A DNA stretch of 64,000 nt from Lumbricus terrestris (lineage: Eukaryota; Annelida; Clitellata; Crassiclitellata; Lumbricidae): positions 934,001 to 998,000 of the forward strand of contig OX457037.1 of the NCBI GenBank assembly GCA_949752735.1, in the 5' to 3' direction. Of this stretch, positions 10,110 through 21,500 are shown one piece after another. Each line of letters begins with the position of its first letter. Position 1 is the stretch's first letter. Position numbers and translations under genes: made by a program. The notes below the pieces were generated by a model, which worked only from the letters and a program-made list of their open reading frames with translations, had not been told where the DNA came from and did not search any database.

Positions 10110-10680
10110 AAAGGTTCGTCAGCCACTCATTAACGTGAGTAGAGCAGGGAGGAGACCCGACCGACGACCCCAATTGGGGCGTAGACTCGGAACCGACCTG
10201 GGCTGGCGAATCAAAGTCCACCGTGCCCACCTTCTCGTGGTGCAACCTGTTAGTAGCCTCTCCGTAAGGAGGGTGAACGAACGGGCACGGATGGCAAACG
10301 GGGGGAAAGGCAATGGCAAACCACCCCTTATCTACTGCCAAGAAAACAGTCATGAGGTACAAAAAGAGTAAAACAACGATAGTCACCAAAGGTGAGACAG
10401 AGAGGGAGGAGACACTGCAACAAACAGCAACCAGGCGGAAATTCAGCTACTTCTGCCACGTGATTAGATCAAACGGTTTGGAAAAGGAGATGATGACGGC
10501 ATGCGGTGAAGGAAGGAAAAGACGCGGAAGACCAAGGAAGAGGTGGATGGATGAAGTACAGGAAAAGTCTGGAATGAGCTTGGAAGAGCTAAGAGAGGCG
10601 GCAATAAACAGGAGACAATGGAGAGGATACATCATGACTGTCGCCAGAACTCCAAGAGCTGACGGCACCAGGTGAGTTGC
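10110..10680 (+). mobile_element. LINE 3' region on the plus strand
   Basis: The plus-strand frame over about 10405-10675 gives TATRRKFSYFCHVIRSNGLE, GRKRRGRPRKRWMDEVQEKS and an Arg/Trp-rich end: the YFGH and GRPR.RW.D motifs seen in the other LINE tails. The preceding 10110-10400 is a GC-richer stretch with short open frames and a G-run, contiguous with it and probably part of the same insertion or an adjacent SINE-like piece. It is orientated against the host gene. Confidence 0.65.
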
Positions 10681-10946
10681 AGTTATTGCTTCATTAATGA
10701 TCACTATTTGCATCAGTGTCAAACATATTTTCTTACTGTAATCCACACAGAAGAAAAGCACAATTTACGTTAGCGTGGGCATCTAAGGAGCACTCTCACC
10801 TACAGTAGGTAGGTAGCTTACAATGTCAGTAGGTGCCTGACATTGTAAAGCTACTAGGTTAATATAGTAAACGCATAATCTGAACTAAAGCAACTGCGAT
10901 AAACATAAAAAGTGAAATCTAAATTGATTTAAACTGAAATACTCAC

Positions 10947-11267
10947 GGACGACAACGAGTTTTGCCGCTGTCCTGTTTTCATTGTTCGCACACTGTGCGA
11001 TGTAGAGTCCAGAAGTTGAAGCGGGTTCTGCATTTGATTGCGTGGTCGCGTCAAGTATTATTAGACCGCTTTGGTTAAGATAGAAGAATCCAGCGTATGA
11101 AGGATCGACGCTATCGCTGTAGCTGGAGATAAATATATAGTCAAACTCGTTGCCAGTTGGAATGAATGACCACTGTGCGTTCCTAGGCTCAGCTGTTTGA
11201 TTCATTAGTGTGTACTTGTCCCCTTCGTAAACCGCCAAATTCTCTAGATTCGGCAAGCACTCGTCAT
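10947..11267 (-). CDS. Ig-like domain exon B' (module 2) of the mucin-Ig gene
   Basis: Duplicate of the exon at 1709-2029, offset by 9238 bases, with the same GTGAGT donor, CAG acceptor, 321-nt length and 1-1 phase. Two base differences were seen. One is synonymous (Tyr18); the other changes Glu17 to Lys, giving GDKYTL instead of GDEYTL. Its start joins the giant Thr-rich exon through the same split Asn codon (A plus AT). Cysteines 3 and 92, Trp32 and the three N-glycosylation sequons are unchanged. Confidence 0.78.
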
Positions 11268-11639
11268 CTGATAGAAATAAATCAGAAATTTGATATTAAT
11301 ATGCTATGAAATTTTTAATATATACGTATAACCGCTCTACTATGCTCACCAAAGTCAACCGCCATTAAGAAGAGCTGTTTTCTTTTGTTAAGTTAATTTT
11401 CTTCAGAGTTGCAGATAAACTTCAACGGCGTTGTTGTGAAGAAGAACTAGCCAAATGAAATTGAAGCAATAGGCCCTAATCCTAACTTATGAAAACAACT
11501 GTAACAGCTTTTTAGAAATCTGAAGAAGTATTTGTTACAAAATATAAATGCACTCGAGAACTTATGGTGAAACGGTTTTTGCAAACATCTCCGAAAAGTT
11601 CTCATAATAAAGTCATGTGAACTGGACCCTCTACCTCCT

Positions 11640-12527
11640 TTTATTATTAGTGACATTTTTGATGACATTGCTGCTTTCTTTCAATATCCTTTTAACAGGT
11701 CACTTGCTGAGAGCTGCATTCCTGCCTCGCGAAAACGGACCTTAGTCTTTCCTGCACTCAAGAAGCCCAATCTACACCCTAGTCTTAGTCAAAACTATTG
11801 CCCAATTTCAAACATATCTTTCCTGTCTAAAACTGTTGACTTGTGTCAATGCAACTTCTTCCCTATCTTGAGCAATGGGGACTCCTTCCATCCCACCAGT
11901 CTGGTTACAGAGCTAACCACTCCACGGAAACAGCTCTCCTCTCCATGCCTTCTGATATATAGGCCTACTCTGCTGTTGACAAGTCTCAAGTAACTCTTTG
12001 GGCTCTCTTCGATGTCTCTGCAGCCTTCGACGTGGTTGATCACGAGATTCTGTTGTAACGACTTGAAACCTCCTGCGGACTCACGGGTTCTCCACTCCTT
12101 TGGTTTCGGTCCTACCTTTCTGATCACACCCAAATGATCATGTATGGCGACTCTAGGACTCAGTGGGTCCCTTTTGTGTTGGGTGTTCCTCAGGGTTCTG
12201 TCCTAAGTCCGCTCCTATTCATCCTTTACACGGCTGGTATCACCTCTTTTCCATAGCCATTCCGCAACTGGTCCCCTTTTCGGCTAATGATGTCCAAGCC
12301 TATGTCCATGGACCCCTTCTGCTCAACCCCTCCTTGCAAGTCGAATTGACACTCTATCTCAAGATCTTCATGTCGTCTAATCTGAACTCTTCCAAAACTC
12401 AGTTGATTTGGTTTGGCACTCCTAAGCAGCTTCAAAAACTCGACTTCACACTACTCTCTCAAATTTTCCTCACCTCAACTTCTCTTCCAGTGTTCGAGAC
12501 CTAGGTGTCATCCTTGACAGTTCTCTT
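11640..12527 (+). mobile_element. L2/CR1-like LINE relic, RT core (5' part of a split copy)
   Basis: Plus-strand frames give RT motifs in order: [92 protein letters not shown], and a catalytic-loop remnant ANDVQAYVHG where ADDVQ is expected, so the first Asp has become Asn. Stops and frameshifts occur between motifs, and the coding sequence breaks off after VRDLGVILDSSL at the insertion site 12527. The other part resumes at 16113. It is inactive. Confidence 0.85.
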
Positions 12528-12839
12528 CAAAGCTCGAGGTACGTACCATACGCATTCCATGTTGTGAAAGGTGCATAAATTGCATACGTATTTTAACGTA
12601 CCCTATTTTAGGGTACGTAAACAATAATAAAATAGCCTCGTCATTGCTCATTATAAGAATGTTCAATTTCATTTAAGTAAACAATCACAGCCAAGTATAC
12701 AGCGTAGTAAATTGCTGCAATACTATATCGTAGGTCTATGTTTATCCAGCATACATTGCAATTAATGCACTATTTAATGTCAGTTAGCCGGCTCGGTTCT
12801 GCTGCAGCACTAGAAGTCCAACTCCAAGGAAAATTTTGA

Positions 12840-12966
12840 ACAGTTGCACTCAATCAAACTTAAAACTATTCTTTTTGGGCGCGCTGGAGTCGGGAGCGCC
12901 TCTGAGTAGTTTTTCTTGAAGAAGCGCTATTTAAAATTAATGTCCGAATGAATGAATGAATGAATC
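12840..12966 (+). mobile_element. L2/CR1-like LINE 3' end with GAAT tail
   Basis: It shares GGGAGCGCCTCTGAGTAG, then a CTTGAAGAAGCGCTAT block, with the LINE 3' ends near 16650 and 17000, and ends in a GAAT tetranucleotide run. Only the 3' tip is present. Confidence 0.65.
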
Positions 12967-14379
12967 AATAGCCGACTGAAATCTGTATGTATGGGTGTCC
13001 ATCCCAAGAAAGGCTCACACACCGATTCATTCGCACCACTGAACAATTGTTTTAGCTTCTCATGCGAATTTGTGGGTCAGCGCGACTATTTTCAGCTTTC
13101 AATTCACTATAAAACGAGTTATGGACAATTTAAGTTTCGGTATGGTAACCTACCCGAAATTCAGACGCCATTAACCAGAGCATGCAACCACGCTGCAACG
13201 ATTGTAGTAGTCCGGTCAATAAGTCTTAAGCCCGCTCATTTACTATGACAAGCAAATTTTTGCACGAAAAGTTTTGAAATAGACTAAAGAATATGTGGCA
13301 GAAATCCGAAGAAAAAACGATATGGGGAAATATTTTAAAATTTGATATTTATTTGTGAGCAGCAGTGATGCCACAGTTGGGTTTTTCAACTAGATCTTAG
13401 TTCTGTGCAAAATCTGGGTTTATTTTAGCTAGCTGGATATTTTGTATATTAACAAGTTCCAGCACATGAATATTCTGTGAAATTCAATGTAAACTGGTGA
13501 GTGGTGATACATGCACATAATTTTTGTTCCAATAAATTTCATTCGAAATTCCACAATCGGCCTACCTGCTGTGCCTCTGCGCGTGCACACACGACATAAC
13601 CTACTATAGATTCAGCCTATTGTCAATATGGATGCCGAGTCTCTAACAATTTTGACTATTAATATGTTTTTGGTAGTTAAAAGTTTTAACTACATTATTT
13701 TGATCCGACTCATTTGACGAACATTTTGTTAACAAACATGCGAAAATTCAACTTAATTCGAACAAAGGGTCCAGGATCGCTCATACAAATAGTATGGGTG
13801 TTTCTGAGTTTTTTCATAAGGAAATTAGGGTTAACTTCTGAAACCTCAGCGGCAACACTGGTGAGCGCGACGAACACAATCCCGCGTTTAAGGCCCGTAA
13901 CCAAAACAGCTTCGGGACGGTCGTGAATAGGCGTCTTAATCTTTAACGATTTAAACATATTTCTCCAAGTTTGAATTCATTTTATATTTCCATGCGGTGA
14001 GTAGAAATTTAACGGGCAACACTGGTAGGCTGCCTCAGAGGGGTAGAGGCGAAAAACGAAAATTTTCCGGGCAGCGCCGGGTAACACAGATAGTTATTTA
14101 TAACAGTCTGAATTTTTCGAATTATATTTACTGCTACGCTACCGGAAATACCGATTTCAATGACGCATACTGTTGGCTGCATGTGTACTATGGGTCGCCG
14201 AGAAGGCCATAAACATAATTTTCGTGCACATGTATGCAGTGTTTAATCTAGTCCCCCTCCGCTGGGGGGGGAATTGAGGTTTCTGGGGGGGAGACAATTG
14301 AGCGTCCGAAGGACGCTCGTGAGGCGCGTAGCGCACTGAGGGGGAGTAATGGGGAGGGGCAAATCCCCCTCCCCATTAG

Positions 14380-15060
14380 AAATTTTTTGAATGTCCACAT
14401 TGCAATGGCAGTATTTTAAGATGTCATCTTAACAAATTAGCTGTACTTTTTCAGAGATCCATTAGAAATCTTTGGAATTTCCAAATTGGAATGGCAGCAT
14501 TTTAAGGAGTCATCTTAACAAAATAGCTGTACTTTTTCAGTGACCCATTAGAAATTTTTGGAATTTTCACATTGCAATGGCAGTATTTTAAGGTGTCAGC
14601 TTAACAAAATAGCTGTACTTTTTTCAGTGATCCATTAGAAACTTTTTCAATTTCCACATTGCAATGGCAGTATTTTAAGGTGTCAGCTTAACAAAATAGC
14701 TGTACTTTTTTCAGTGATCCATTAGAAACTTTTTCAATTTCCACATTGCAATGGCAGCATTTTAAGGTGTCATCTTCACAAAATTGCTGTACTTTTTCAG
14801 TGATCCATTAGAAACTTTTTGAATTTCCACATTGCAATGGCAGCATTTTAAGGTGTCATCTTAACAAAATAGCAGTACTTTTTCAGTGACCCATTAGAAA
14901 CTTTTTGAATTTCCACATTGCAATGGATGGCAGCATTTTAAGGTGTCATCTTAACAAAATAGCTGTAGCCTACTTTTTCAGTGACTCATTAGAAACTTCT
15001 TGAATTTCCACATTGCAATGGTACCCTTTGAAGATGCCATTTTAGCAAAATAACTCCATT
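14380..15060. repeat. Tandem repeat of about 87 bp, 8 copies
   Basis: Each unit carries CCATTAGAAA, ATTGCAATGGCAG, and TTAACAAAATAGCTGTACTT. Successive ATTGCAATGGCAG blocks are spaced 85-91 bases apart, with the last unit the most diverged. The array sits inside the nested hAT-like element. Confidence 0.85.
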
Positions 15061-15095
15061 ATTTCAGTACTGATAAAAAGTGTTTTAGGATTTCA

Positions 15096-15121
15096 ATATA
15101 TATATATATATATATATATAT
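15096..15121. repeat. TA dinucleotide microsatellite
   Basis: About 13 TA units follow the 87-bp array and are followed by AT-rich sequence with ATTACATAATTA motifs. It is internal to the nested element. Confidence 0.85.
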
Positions 15122-16112
15122 TACATAATTATATTACATAATTATAATTACAATAAAAAAATCTTTATGTATCGTGTTTAGCAGCTCAGTTCTGCTGTTG
15201 CTGGGTTATTCTAATGAATTACTGTTTACATGAGTAAATAAGCTGACTTTTCAGCACTGTAATCAGAAACTGTCAGCTTATCCTAGTTTCTCCCTATGGC
15301 CCTGAGTTGCTGACCAGTACACACTTTCCGAAATCATATTTAATGGTACACAAATCTATCAAGAGCCAATAAACTACCGGTACCAAAATCAAGAAGCCAC
15401 TAGTCTTGTAGCAATGATGTTTTACTAGGTGTTCAGATAATAGGACCAAACATTTTGAAATTTGACAGTTTAAAATGTGAAGGATAGCACTTGATAGCCA
15501 TTCAGTTGTACAAAAATAGTATTTGTACAAATATTAACAGTAAATTATACTAATTTTTCCTGGATTTTGTCATATAATATAACAGTAACTAATTACTACA
15601 ACCATGTAGCAGTAAATAATATTACGGTATATTATTATAACAGTTCATGTAATGCAATGATGTAAACACTAAACAGCAACTAAATACTATTATCATTTTG
15701 ACAAATTTTTCTGGAGGAGATGTCATCTCTGTTTTTAGTTAGAAAAAATAATGTTTATCTAAATATATACAGTAAGTTATATTCATTGCAACATGATAGT
15801 ATCGTATATTATAGTAGTAAATAATGTCATTATAATCATATAATAGTAAATAATATCACGGTATATTATTACACTTTAAGTAAAACAACGACGAAAAAGT
15901 TACTAAAAACCAATAACATTTTGTCAAATTTTTCTGGGGGGGGGGAAATGTCAATCCTGGGGGGGGAAAGTTCCCCCCCCCCAGAGACGTCTAGATTAAA
16001 CACTGACATGTATGGTACGTACCGTACGCGAGTTACGCGTATTGTATTTTTTGAAAGGTACGTACGTATTTTAAAGTATTCTATTTGAGGGTACGCGTAC
16101 CCTCGAGCTATG

Positions 16113-16715
16113 GTTCTCTTACCTTCACTGAGCAAATTGCCAATCTTACTCGCTTTTCCTACTTCCAGCTAAGACGTCTCGCAAATCTGTCTCATCATCG
16201 ATCTTTACCCCTCAATTGAGCATGCTTTTGTCAGTTCTCGGATTGACTATTGTAATTCTATCTTTATTGGCATGCCTAAGGTTCGGGTAGCTCCTGATTT
16301 TGGTCCTTAAGTCTCAATTGTCAGTTCTCGGATTGACTATTGTAATTCAGTCACGCATTTATTTCAGGGTTACTTCTTTTGCTTGGCGCTGCGTCTTGGG
16401 CACAGCACCTTCCTATCTCTGTGAGTTCTTCACCTTGACCTCAACTGCTGTGGGTCGCCGATCTCTGCGCTCGGCCTCTAGAGGTGACTTTATGGTTCCT
16501 TATGCCCGCACTGCCACTAGGCAGAACAGGGCATTTTCGGTCACTGGACCTTCCGCTTGGAATGACCTTCCCTCTAACCTGCGTTCCCACCCTCGGAACA
16601 TGTCTGGCTCTTTCTATAGATTGCTCAAGACTTTTCTTTTTGACCGGGCTTGGGTCGGGAGCGCCTCTGAGTAGACTCCTTGAAGGGGCGCTATATAAAC
16701 TACATAGTTAGATAT
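16113..16715 (+). mobile_element. L2/CR1-like LINE relic, RT C-terminus and 3' end (3' part of the split copy)
   Basis: It resumes the frame broken at 12527: FTEQIANLTRFSYFQLRRL, then, after frameshifts and an internal duplication around GTCAGTTCTCGGATTGAC (16232 and 16320), the C-terminal signature LRSASRGDFMVPYARTATRQ, NRAFSVTGPSAWNDLPSNLR, SFYRLLKTFLF. The 3' end has the shared GGGAGCGCCTCTGAGTAG block and an AGATATATAGATAG tail. Confidence 0.8.
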
Positions 16716-16734
16716 ATAGATAGAATTGGGTCTT

Positions 16735-17085
16735 GCTCCGAAGTATCTGTGTGATCATAATTTATACTTCACCCCTTTCTGCCACTTCGCTGCGCTCTCT
16801 TAGGTCCTCTGATCGGCATGACCTCTTTGTCCCTCGAGTCAGGACCGCCATGGCTCAATCCAGATCATTTGCCTGCATTGGCTCCTCACTATGGAATGGG
16901 CTTCCCCCATCAGTTCGCTCTGCCATCCTCTCTGGTAGTGTATCCTCGTCTTTCTCTCGTCTGAAGACTTGCCTTTTTTCTCGGGGTTGAACACACTGGG
17001 AGCGCTTCTGAAAGGCTCTTGCTGCGAGAAGCGCTTTATAAATGGTCTGATACAATACTATACAATACAATACAATACAATAACA
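16735..17085 (+). mobile_element. Second L2/CR1-like LINE 3' end with ATACA tail
   Basis: Plus-strand codons give LRSSDRHDLFVPRVRTAMAQ, SRSFACIGSSLWNGLPPSVR and FSRLKTCLFSRG, the LINE C-terminal signature, followed by a 3' block with GGGAGCGCTTCTGAAAGG and AGAAGCGCTTTATAAATGG. It ends in an ATACA-type microsatellite at about 17050-17082. It is a separate insertion from the copy just upstream, since the same signature occurs twice. Confidence 0.8.
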
Positions 17086-17189
17086 ACGTAGATTTGTCTT
17101 TGACGACAATGATCGAAAAGCTAAGGTTATAGGTCGAAGAACATTCAATCTCTCTAATCATTCTCAGACATCTGTCATATCGTATCTAA

Positions 17190-18310
17190 TAATATATGGG
17201 TGCACTTGACAATGGTCGATTCATTCTTCTTGACTTATTTGATGTCAATGCCGCATTTTACACTGTAAATCATGGGATTTTATATGTGCGATTGCAAGTT
17301 TCGTTTGGTCTGACTGGCAACATTCTTGTATATATATAGCTTCTTTTTCTTTGTGACCGTTCCTTTGTGTGGTCCATGGTCTATTAGGACCTCATGGGCC
17401 GTGGCTCAAAAAGACGTACCTCGGTTCTTGGTCCGATTCTATATAAAATTTAGGCCTATACTTCTGAACTTGCGTATCTCTTTGCAAAAATGCAGTCTTT
17501 GGTCAACATTATTCTGGCGATGTACAAGCCGACACGCATTGCTTGTCATTTAGTGCCACCTCAGAGGTTCGGGACATGAATGAGACATTAGCTGCCCTAG
17601 AAACATTATTGTCGTCTAACTGACTCCACCTAAATCCAGCTAAGTCTAAATTTATCTGGTGTGGCAATCGTAAAATTAACTTCGCTGCACTTGGAACTAA
17701 TAATTCCCCGTTTATACCTTCCCAAATATGGTCCGTGACCTCGGTGTCCGGTTGAATCAGAAACTCTTTTGAATCTCCTCACATTCGCCGACTTGCCCGA
17801 GACTGCTGCTATCTGCTGCGTCAGCTTCACACAATAATAATAATTATTGCCCGTTCACTGACGTCTAGTGCTGCCATCACCATAGTTCATTATTTTTATT
17901 GCTTCCCGCCTTGACTATTGCTCGTCATTTTACTCTGGCCTCCCATTCAATCGATTAATGTGCCTGAGTCGAGCCAGCGCATCTAATTGCAGAAATCCCG
18001 TTTAATAGGCGATCCCAATCTATATATAGCCATTACACAAGCTTTCTACTTTCTCATTTCTACATTCTAGTTGCAGTGCATTGAGAATAGCATCGCTGCA
18101 GCTATCTATCAGCAATGTCAGATTGGTATTGATCCATATTATTAACGGTCCATTGCTGCCCGGGTGTACTCCGTTCTGCACAAAAGTTGTTCTCTTGCCG
18201 CCATTTGCACAATCTGACGCTAAACAGATTTGAGTGTTTTCCGTGGTGAGTCATTGGTCCTGAATGGGCTCCCACAGGAGTTACGCCTGCTTCCAGAAGC
18301 TCTGGGTGAA
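17190..18310 (+). mobile_element. Highly degenerate L2/CR1-like LINE RT relic
   Basis: Broken plus-strand frames still show DLFDVNAAFYTVNHGILYVR, LQVSFGLTGNIL, a KSKFIWCGN segment, HIRRLARDCCYLLRQLHTI, and RSIAARVYSVLHKS near the C-terminus. Many stops and frameshifts separate them. It is older than the copies beside it. Confidence 0.6.
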
Positions 18311-18563
18311 TAATTTATAAAATTACAAACGAAACTGTGCATTCGCCGTGCAAAAGACGGCATTGCTTATGAGTAGCTCGTTGAAAAAGCGCGACAAACG
18401 AACAAAATAAAATTTCTAGCATAAAAATTGAGCAGAATTTTTTTTAAAAAGTTCAAGCATTTGCCGGAATTTTTTCTCAGAAAAACGTCAAAAGTTCAAA
18501 CAATTGCCAGAATTATTCACAAACTAACAACACCTTAAGTACGATTCCGCAGAAAATACATAC

Positions 18564-21500
18564 TTGAAGATGGAGTCGACTGCTGAGTTGTAAGAACCTC
18601 ATTAGTTGCAGAGAGACTGCCTGCCGTCGAAGAAGGTGAAAAAGTAGATGTTGTTGAAAACCCAGTCGAAGCGCGGGGAATTGAACTGGTCGTCGCATCA
18701 AATATCGTGGTAGTTGTTGGTGGAGAAGATGTCGTCGTTATAGGTTTCGTGGTAGTTGTTGGTGGAGAAGAGTTCGTCGTTATAGGTGTCGTGGTAGATG
18801 CTGGTGGAGAAGAGGTCGTCGTTATAGGTGTCGTGGTAGTTGTTGGTGGAGAAGAGGTCGTCGTTGTAGGTGTCGTGGTAGTTGTTGGTGGAGAAGAGGT
18901 CGTCGTTGTAGGTGTCGTGGTAGTTGTTGGTGGAGAAGAGGTCGTCGTTATAGGTTTCGTGGTAGTTGTTGGTGTAGAAGAGGTCGTCGTTACAGGTGTC
19001 GTGGTAGTTGTTGGTGGAGAAGAGGTCGTCGTTACAGGTGTCGTGGTAGTTGTTGGTGGAGAAGAGGTCGTCGTTATAGGTGTCGTGGTAGTTGTTGGTG
19101 GAGAAGAGGTCGTCGTTATTGGTGTCGTGCTAGTTGTTGGTGGAGAAGAGGTCGTCGTTATAGGTGTCGTGGAAGTTGTTGATGGAGAAGAAGTCGTCGT
19201 TATAGGTGACGTGGTAGTTGTTGGTGGAGAAGAGGTCGTCGTTATAGGTGTCGTGGTAGTTGTTGGTGTAGAAGAGGTCGTCGTTTCAGGTGTCGTGGTA
19301 GTTATTGGTGGAGCAGAGGTCGTAGTTATAAGTGTCGTGGTAGTTGTTGGTGGAGAAGAGGTCGTCGTTATAGGTGTCGTGGTAGTTGTTGGTGGAGAAG
19401 AGGTCGTCGTTATAGGTGTCGTGGTAGTTGTTGGTGGAGAAGAGGTCGTCGTTATTGGTGTCGTGCTAGTTGTTGGTGGAGAAGAGGTCGTCGTTATAGG
19501 TGTCGTGGAAGTTGTTGATGGAGAAGAAGTCGTCGTTATAGGTGACGTGGTAGTTGTTGGTGGAGAAGAGGTCGTCGTTATAGGTGTCGTGGTAGTTGTT
19601 GGTGTAGAAGAGGTCGTCGTTTCAGGTGTCGTGGTAGTTATTGGTGGAGCAGAGGTCGTAGTTATAAGTGTCGTGGTAGTTGTTGGTGGAGAAGAGGTCG
19701 TCGTTATAGGTGTCGTGGTAGTTGTTGGTGGAGAAGAGGTCGTCGTTATAGGTGTCGTGGTAGTTGTTGGTGGAGAAGTGGTCGTCGTTTCAGGTGTCGT
19801 GGTAGTTGTTGGTGGAGAAGAGGTCGTCGTTATAGGTTTCGTGGTAGTTGTTGGTGTAGAAGAGTTCGTCGTTATAGGTGTCGTGGTAGTTGTTGGTGGA
19901 GAAGAGGTCGTCGTTATAGGTGTCGTGGTAGATGCTGGTGGAGAAGAGGTCGTCGTTATAGGTGTCGTGGTAGTTGTTGGTGGAGAAGTGGTCGTCGTTT
20001 CAGGTGTCCTGGTAGTTGTTGGTGGAGAAGAGGTCGTCGTTATAGGTTTCGTGGTAGTTGTTGGTGGAGAAGTGGTCGTCGTTTCAGGTGTCGTGGTAGT
20101 TGTTGGTGGAGAAGAGGTCGTCGTTATAGGTGTCGTGGTAGATGCTGGTGGAGAAGAGGTCGTCGTTATAGGTGTCGTGGTAGTTGTTGGTGGAGAAGAG
20201 GTCGTCGTTTCAGGTGTCGTGGTAGTTGTTGGTGGAGAAGAGGTCGTCGTTATAGGTTTCGTGGTAGTTGTTGGTGGAGAAGTGGTCGTCGTTTCAGGTG
20301 TCGTGGTAGTTGTTGGTGGAGAAGAGGTCGTCGTTATAGGTTTCGTGGTAGTTGTTGGTGGAGAAGAGTTCGTCGTTATAGGTGTCGTGGTAGATGCTGG
20401 TGGAGAAGAGGTCGTCGTTATAGGTGTCGTGGTAGTTGTTGGTGGAGAAGTCGTCGCCTCAGATATCAGGGTAGTTGTTGGTGGAGAAGAGGTCGTCGTT
20501 ATTGGTGTCGTGGCAGTTGTTGGTGAAGCAGAGGTCGACGCAATAGGTGTCGTGGTAGTTGTTGGTGTAGAAGAAGTCGTCGTATCAGGTGTCGTGGAAG
20601 TTGTTGGTGGAGAAGAGTTCGTCGTTATAGGTGTCGTGGTAGATGCTGGTGGAGAAGAGGTTGTCGTTATAGGTGTCGTGGTAGTTGTTGGTGTAGAAGA
20701 GGTCGTCGTTACAGGTGTCGTGGTAGTTGTTGGTGGAGAAGAGGTCGTCGTTTCAGGTGTCGTGGTAGTTATTGGTGGAGCAGAGGTCGTAGTTATAAGT
20801 GTCGTGGTAGTTGTTGGTGGAGAAGAGGTCGTCGTTATAGGTGTCGTGGTAGTTGTTGGTGGAGAAGAGGTCGTCGTTATAGGTGTCGTGGTAGTTGTTG
20901 GTGGAGAAGTGGTCGTCGTTTCAGGTGTCGTGGTAGTTGTTGGTGGAGAAGAGGTCGTCGTTATAGGTTTCGTGGTAGTTGTTGGTGGAGAAGAGTTCGT
21001 CGTTATAGGTGTCGTGGTAGTTGTTGGTGGAGAAGAGGTCGTCGTTATAGGTGTCGTGGTAGATGCTGGTGGAGAAGAGGTCGTCGTTATAGGTGTCGTG
21101 GTAGTTGTTGGTGGAGAAGTCGTCGCCTCAGATATCAGGGTAGTTGTTGGTGGAGAAGAGGTCGTCGTTATTGGTGTCGTGGCAGTTGTTGGTGAAGCAG
21201 AGGTCGACGCAATAGGTGTCGTGGTAGTTGTTGGTGTAGAAGAAGTCGTCGTATCAGGTGTCGTGGAAGTTGTTGGTGGAGAAGAGTTCGTCGTTATAGG
21301 TGTCGTGGTAGATGCTGGTGGAGAAGAGGTTGTCGTTATAGGTGTCGTGGTAGTTGTTGGTGTAGAAGAGGTCGTCGTTACAGGTGTCGTGGTAGTTGTT
21401 GGTGGAGAAGAGGTCGTCGTTACAGGTGTCGTGGTAGTTGTTGGTGGAGAAGAGGTCGTCGTTATAGGTGTCGTGGAAGTTGTTGGTGGAGAAGATGTCG

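Larger units (their letters stand above)
6771..10946 (-). other. Intron between Ig exons B' and A' (module 2)
   Basis: This 4.2-kb intron is much longer than its module 1 counterpart because of insertions: a hAT MITE (7086-7240), GGCGCC repeats (7645-7705), a TTAGGG-like tandem (7970-8110), a possible coding relic (8830-9130), a minus-strand LINE tail (9310-9835) and a plus-strand LINE tail (10110-10680). Parts of 6846-7080 still align with 530-760. Nothing else clear was seen in 7250-7640, 8110-8830 or 9840-10100. Confidence 0.7.
14237..16005. mobile_element. Nested hAT-like non-autonomous element (1.8 kb)
   Basis: The terminal inverted repeat CAGTGTTTAATCTAG is perfect at both ends. The repeat ACATGTATG flanks both sides (14228-14236 and 16006-16014), matching 8 or 9 bases of target duplication; the CAGTG terminus points to hAT. 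Subterminal G- and C-runs occur at both ends, and near the left end there is a hairpin, GAGCGTCCGAAGGACGCTC. The interior is the 87-bp tandem array and AT-rich sequence without a recognisable gene. Confidence 0.8.
12528..16112. mobile_element. hAT-like element inserted in the LINE (3.6 kb, non-autonomous)
   Basis: Terminal inverted repeats read CAAAGCTCGAGGTACGTAC at the left and, complemented, CATAGCTCGAGGGTACGCG at the right. The flanking 8-bp duplication is GTTCTCTT (12520-12527 and 16113-16120). Removing the element and one duplication rejoins the LINE reading frame exactly, confirming the boundaries. About 80 bp at each end are related to each other as direct copies containing GGTACGTACC and other small palindromes. 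No transposase frame was recognised; inside are a LINE tail (12840-12966) and a second insertion (14237-16005). Confidence 0.75.
11268..18563 (-). other. Intron between the giant Thr-rich exon and Ig exon B'
   Basis: A 7.3-kb intron with its GTATGT donor left of 18564 and acceptor right of 11267. Almost all of 11640-18310 is L2/CR1-like LINE relics plus nested hAT-like insertions, all described separately. About 11290-11640 and 18310-18563 show nothing recognisable. Confidence 0.7.

Noticed and set aside
12163..12504. Open plus-strand frame of 113 codons as a gene
   Set aside because: It overlaps LINE reverse-transcriptase motifs, including a mutated ADDVQ site; it is part of the relic.
13710..14212. 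Short open frames of 70-82 codons
   Set aside because: They lie inside the hAT-like element and show no transposase motif or other domain.
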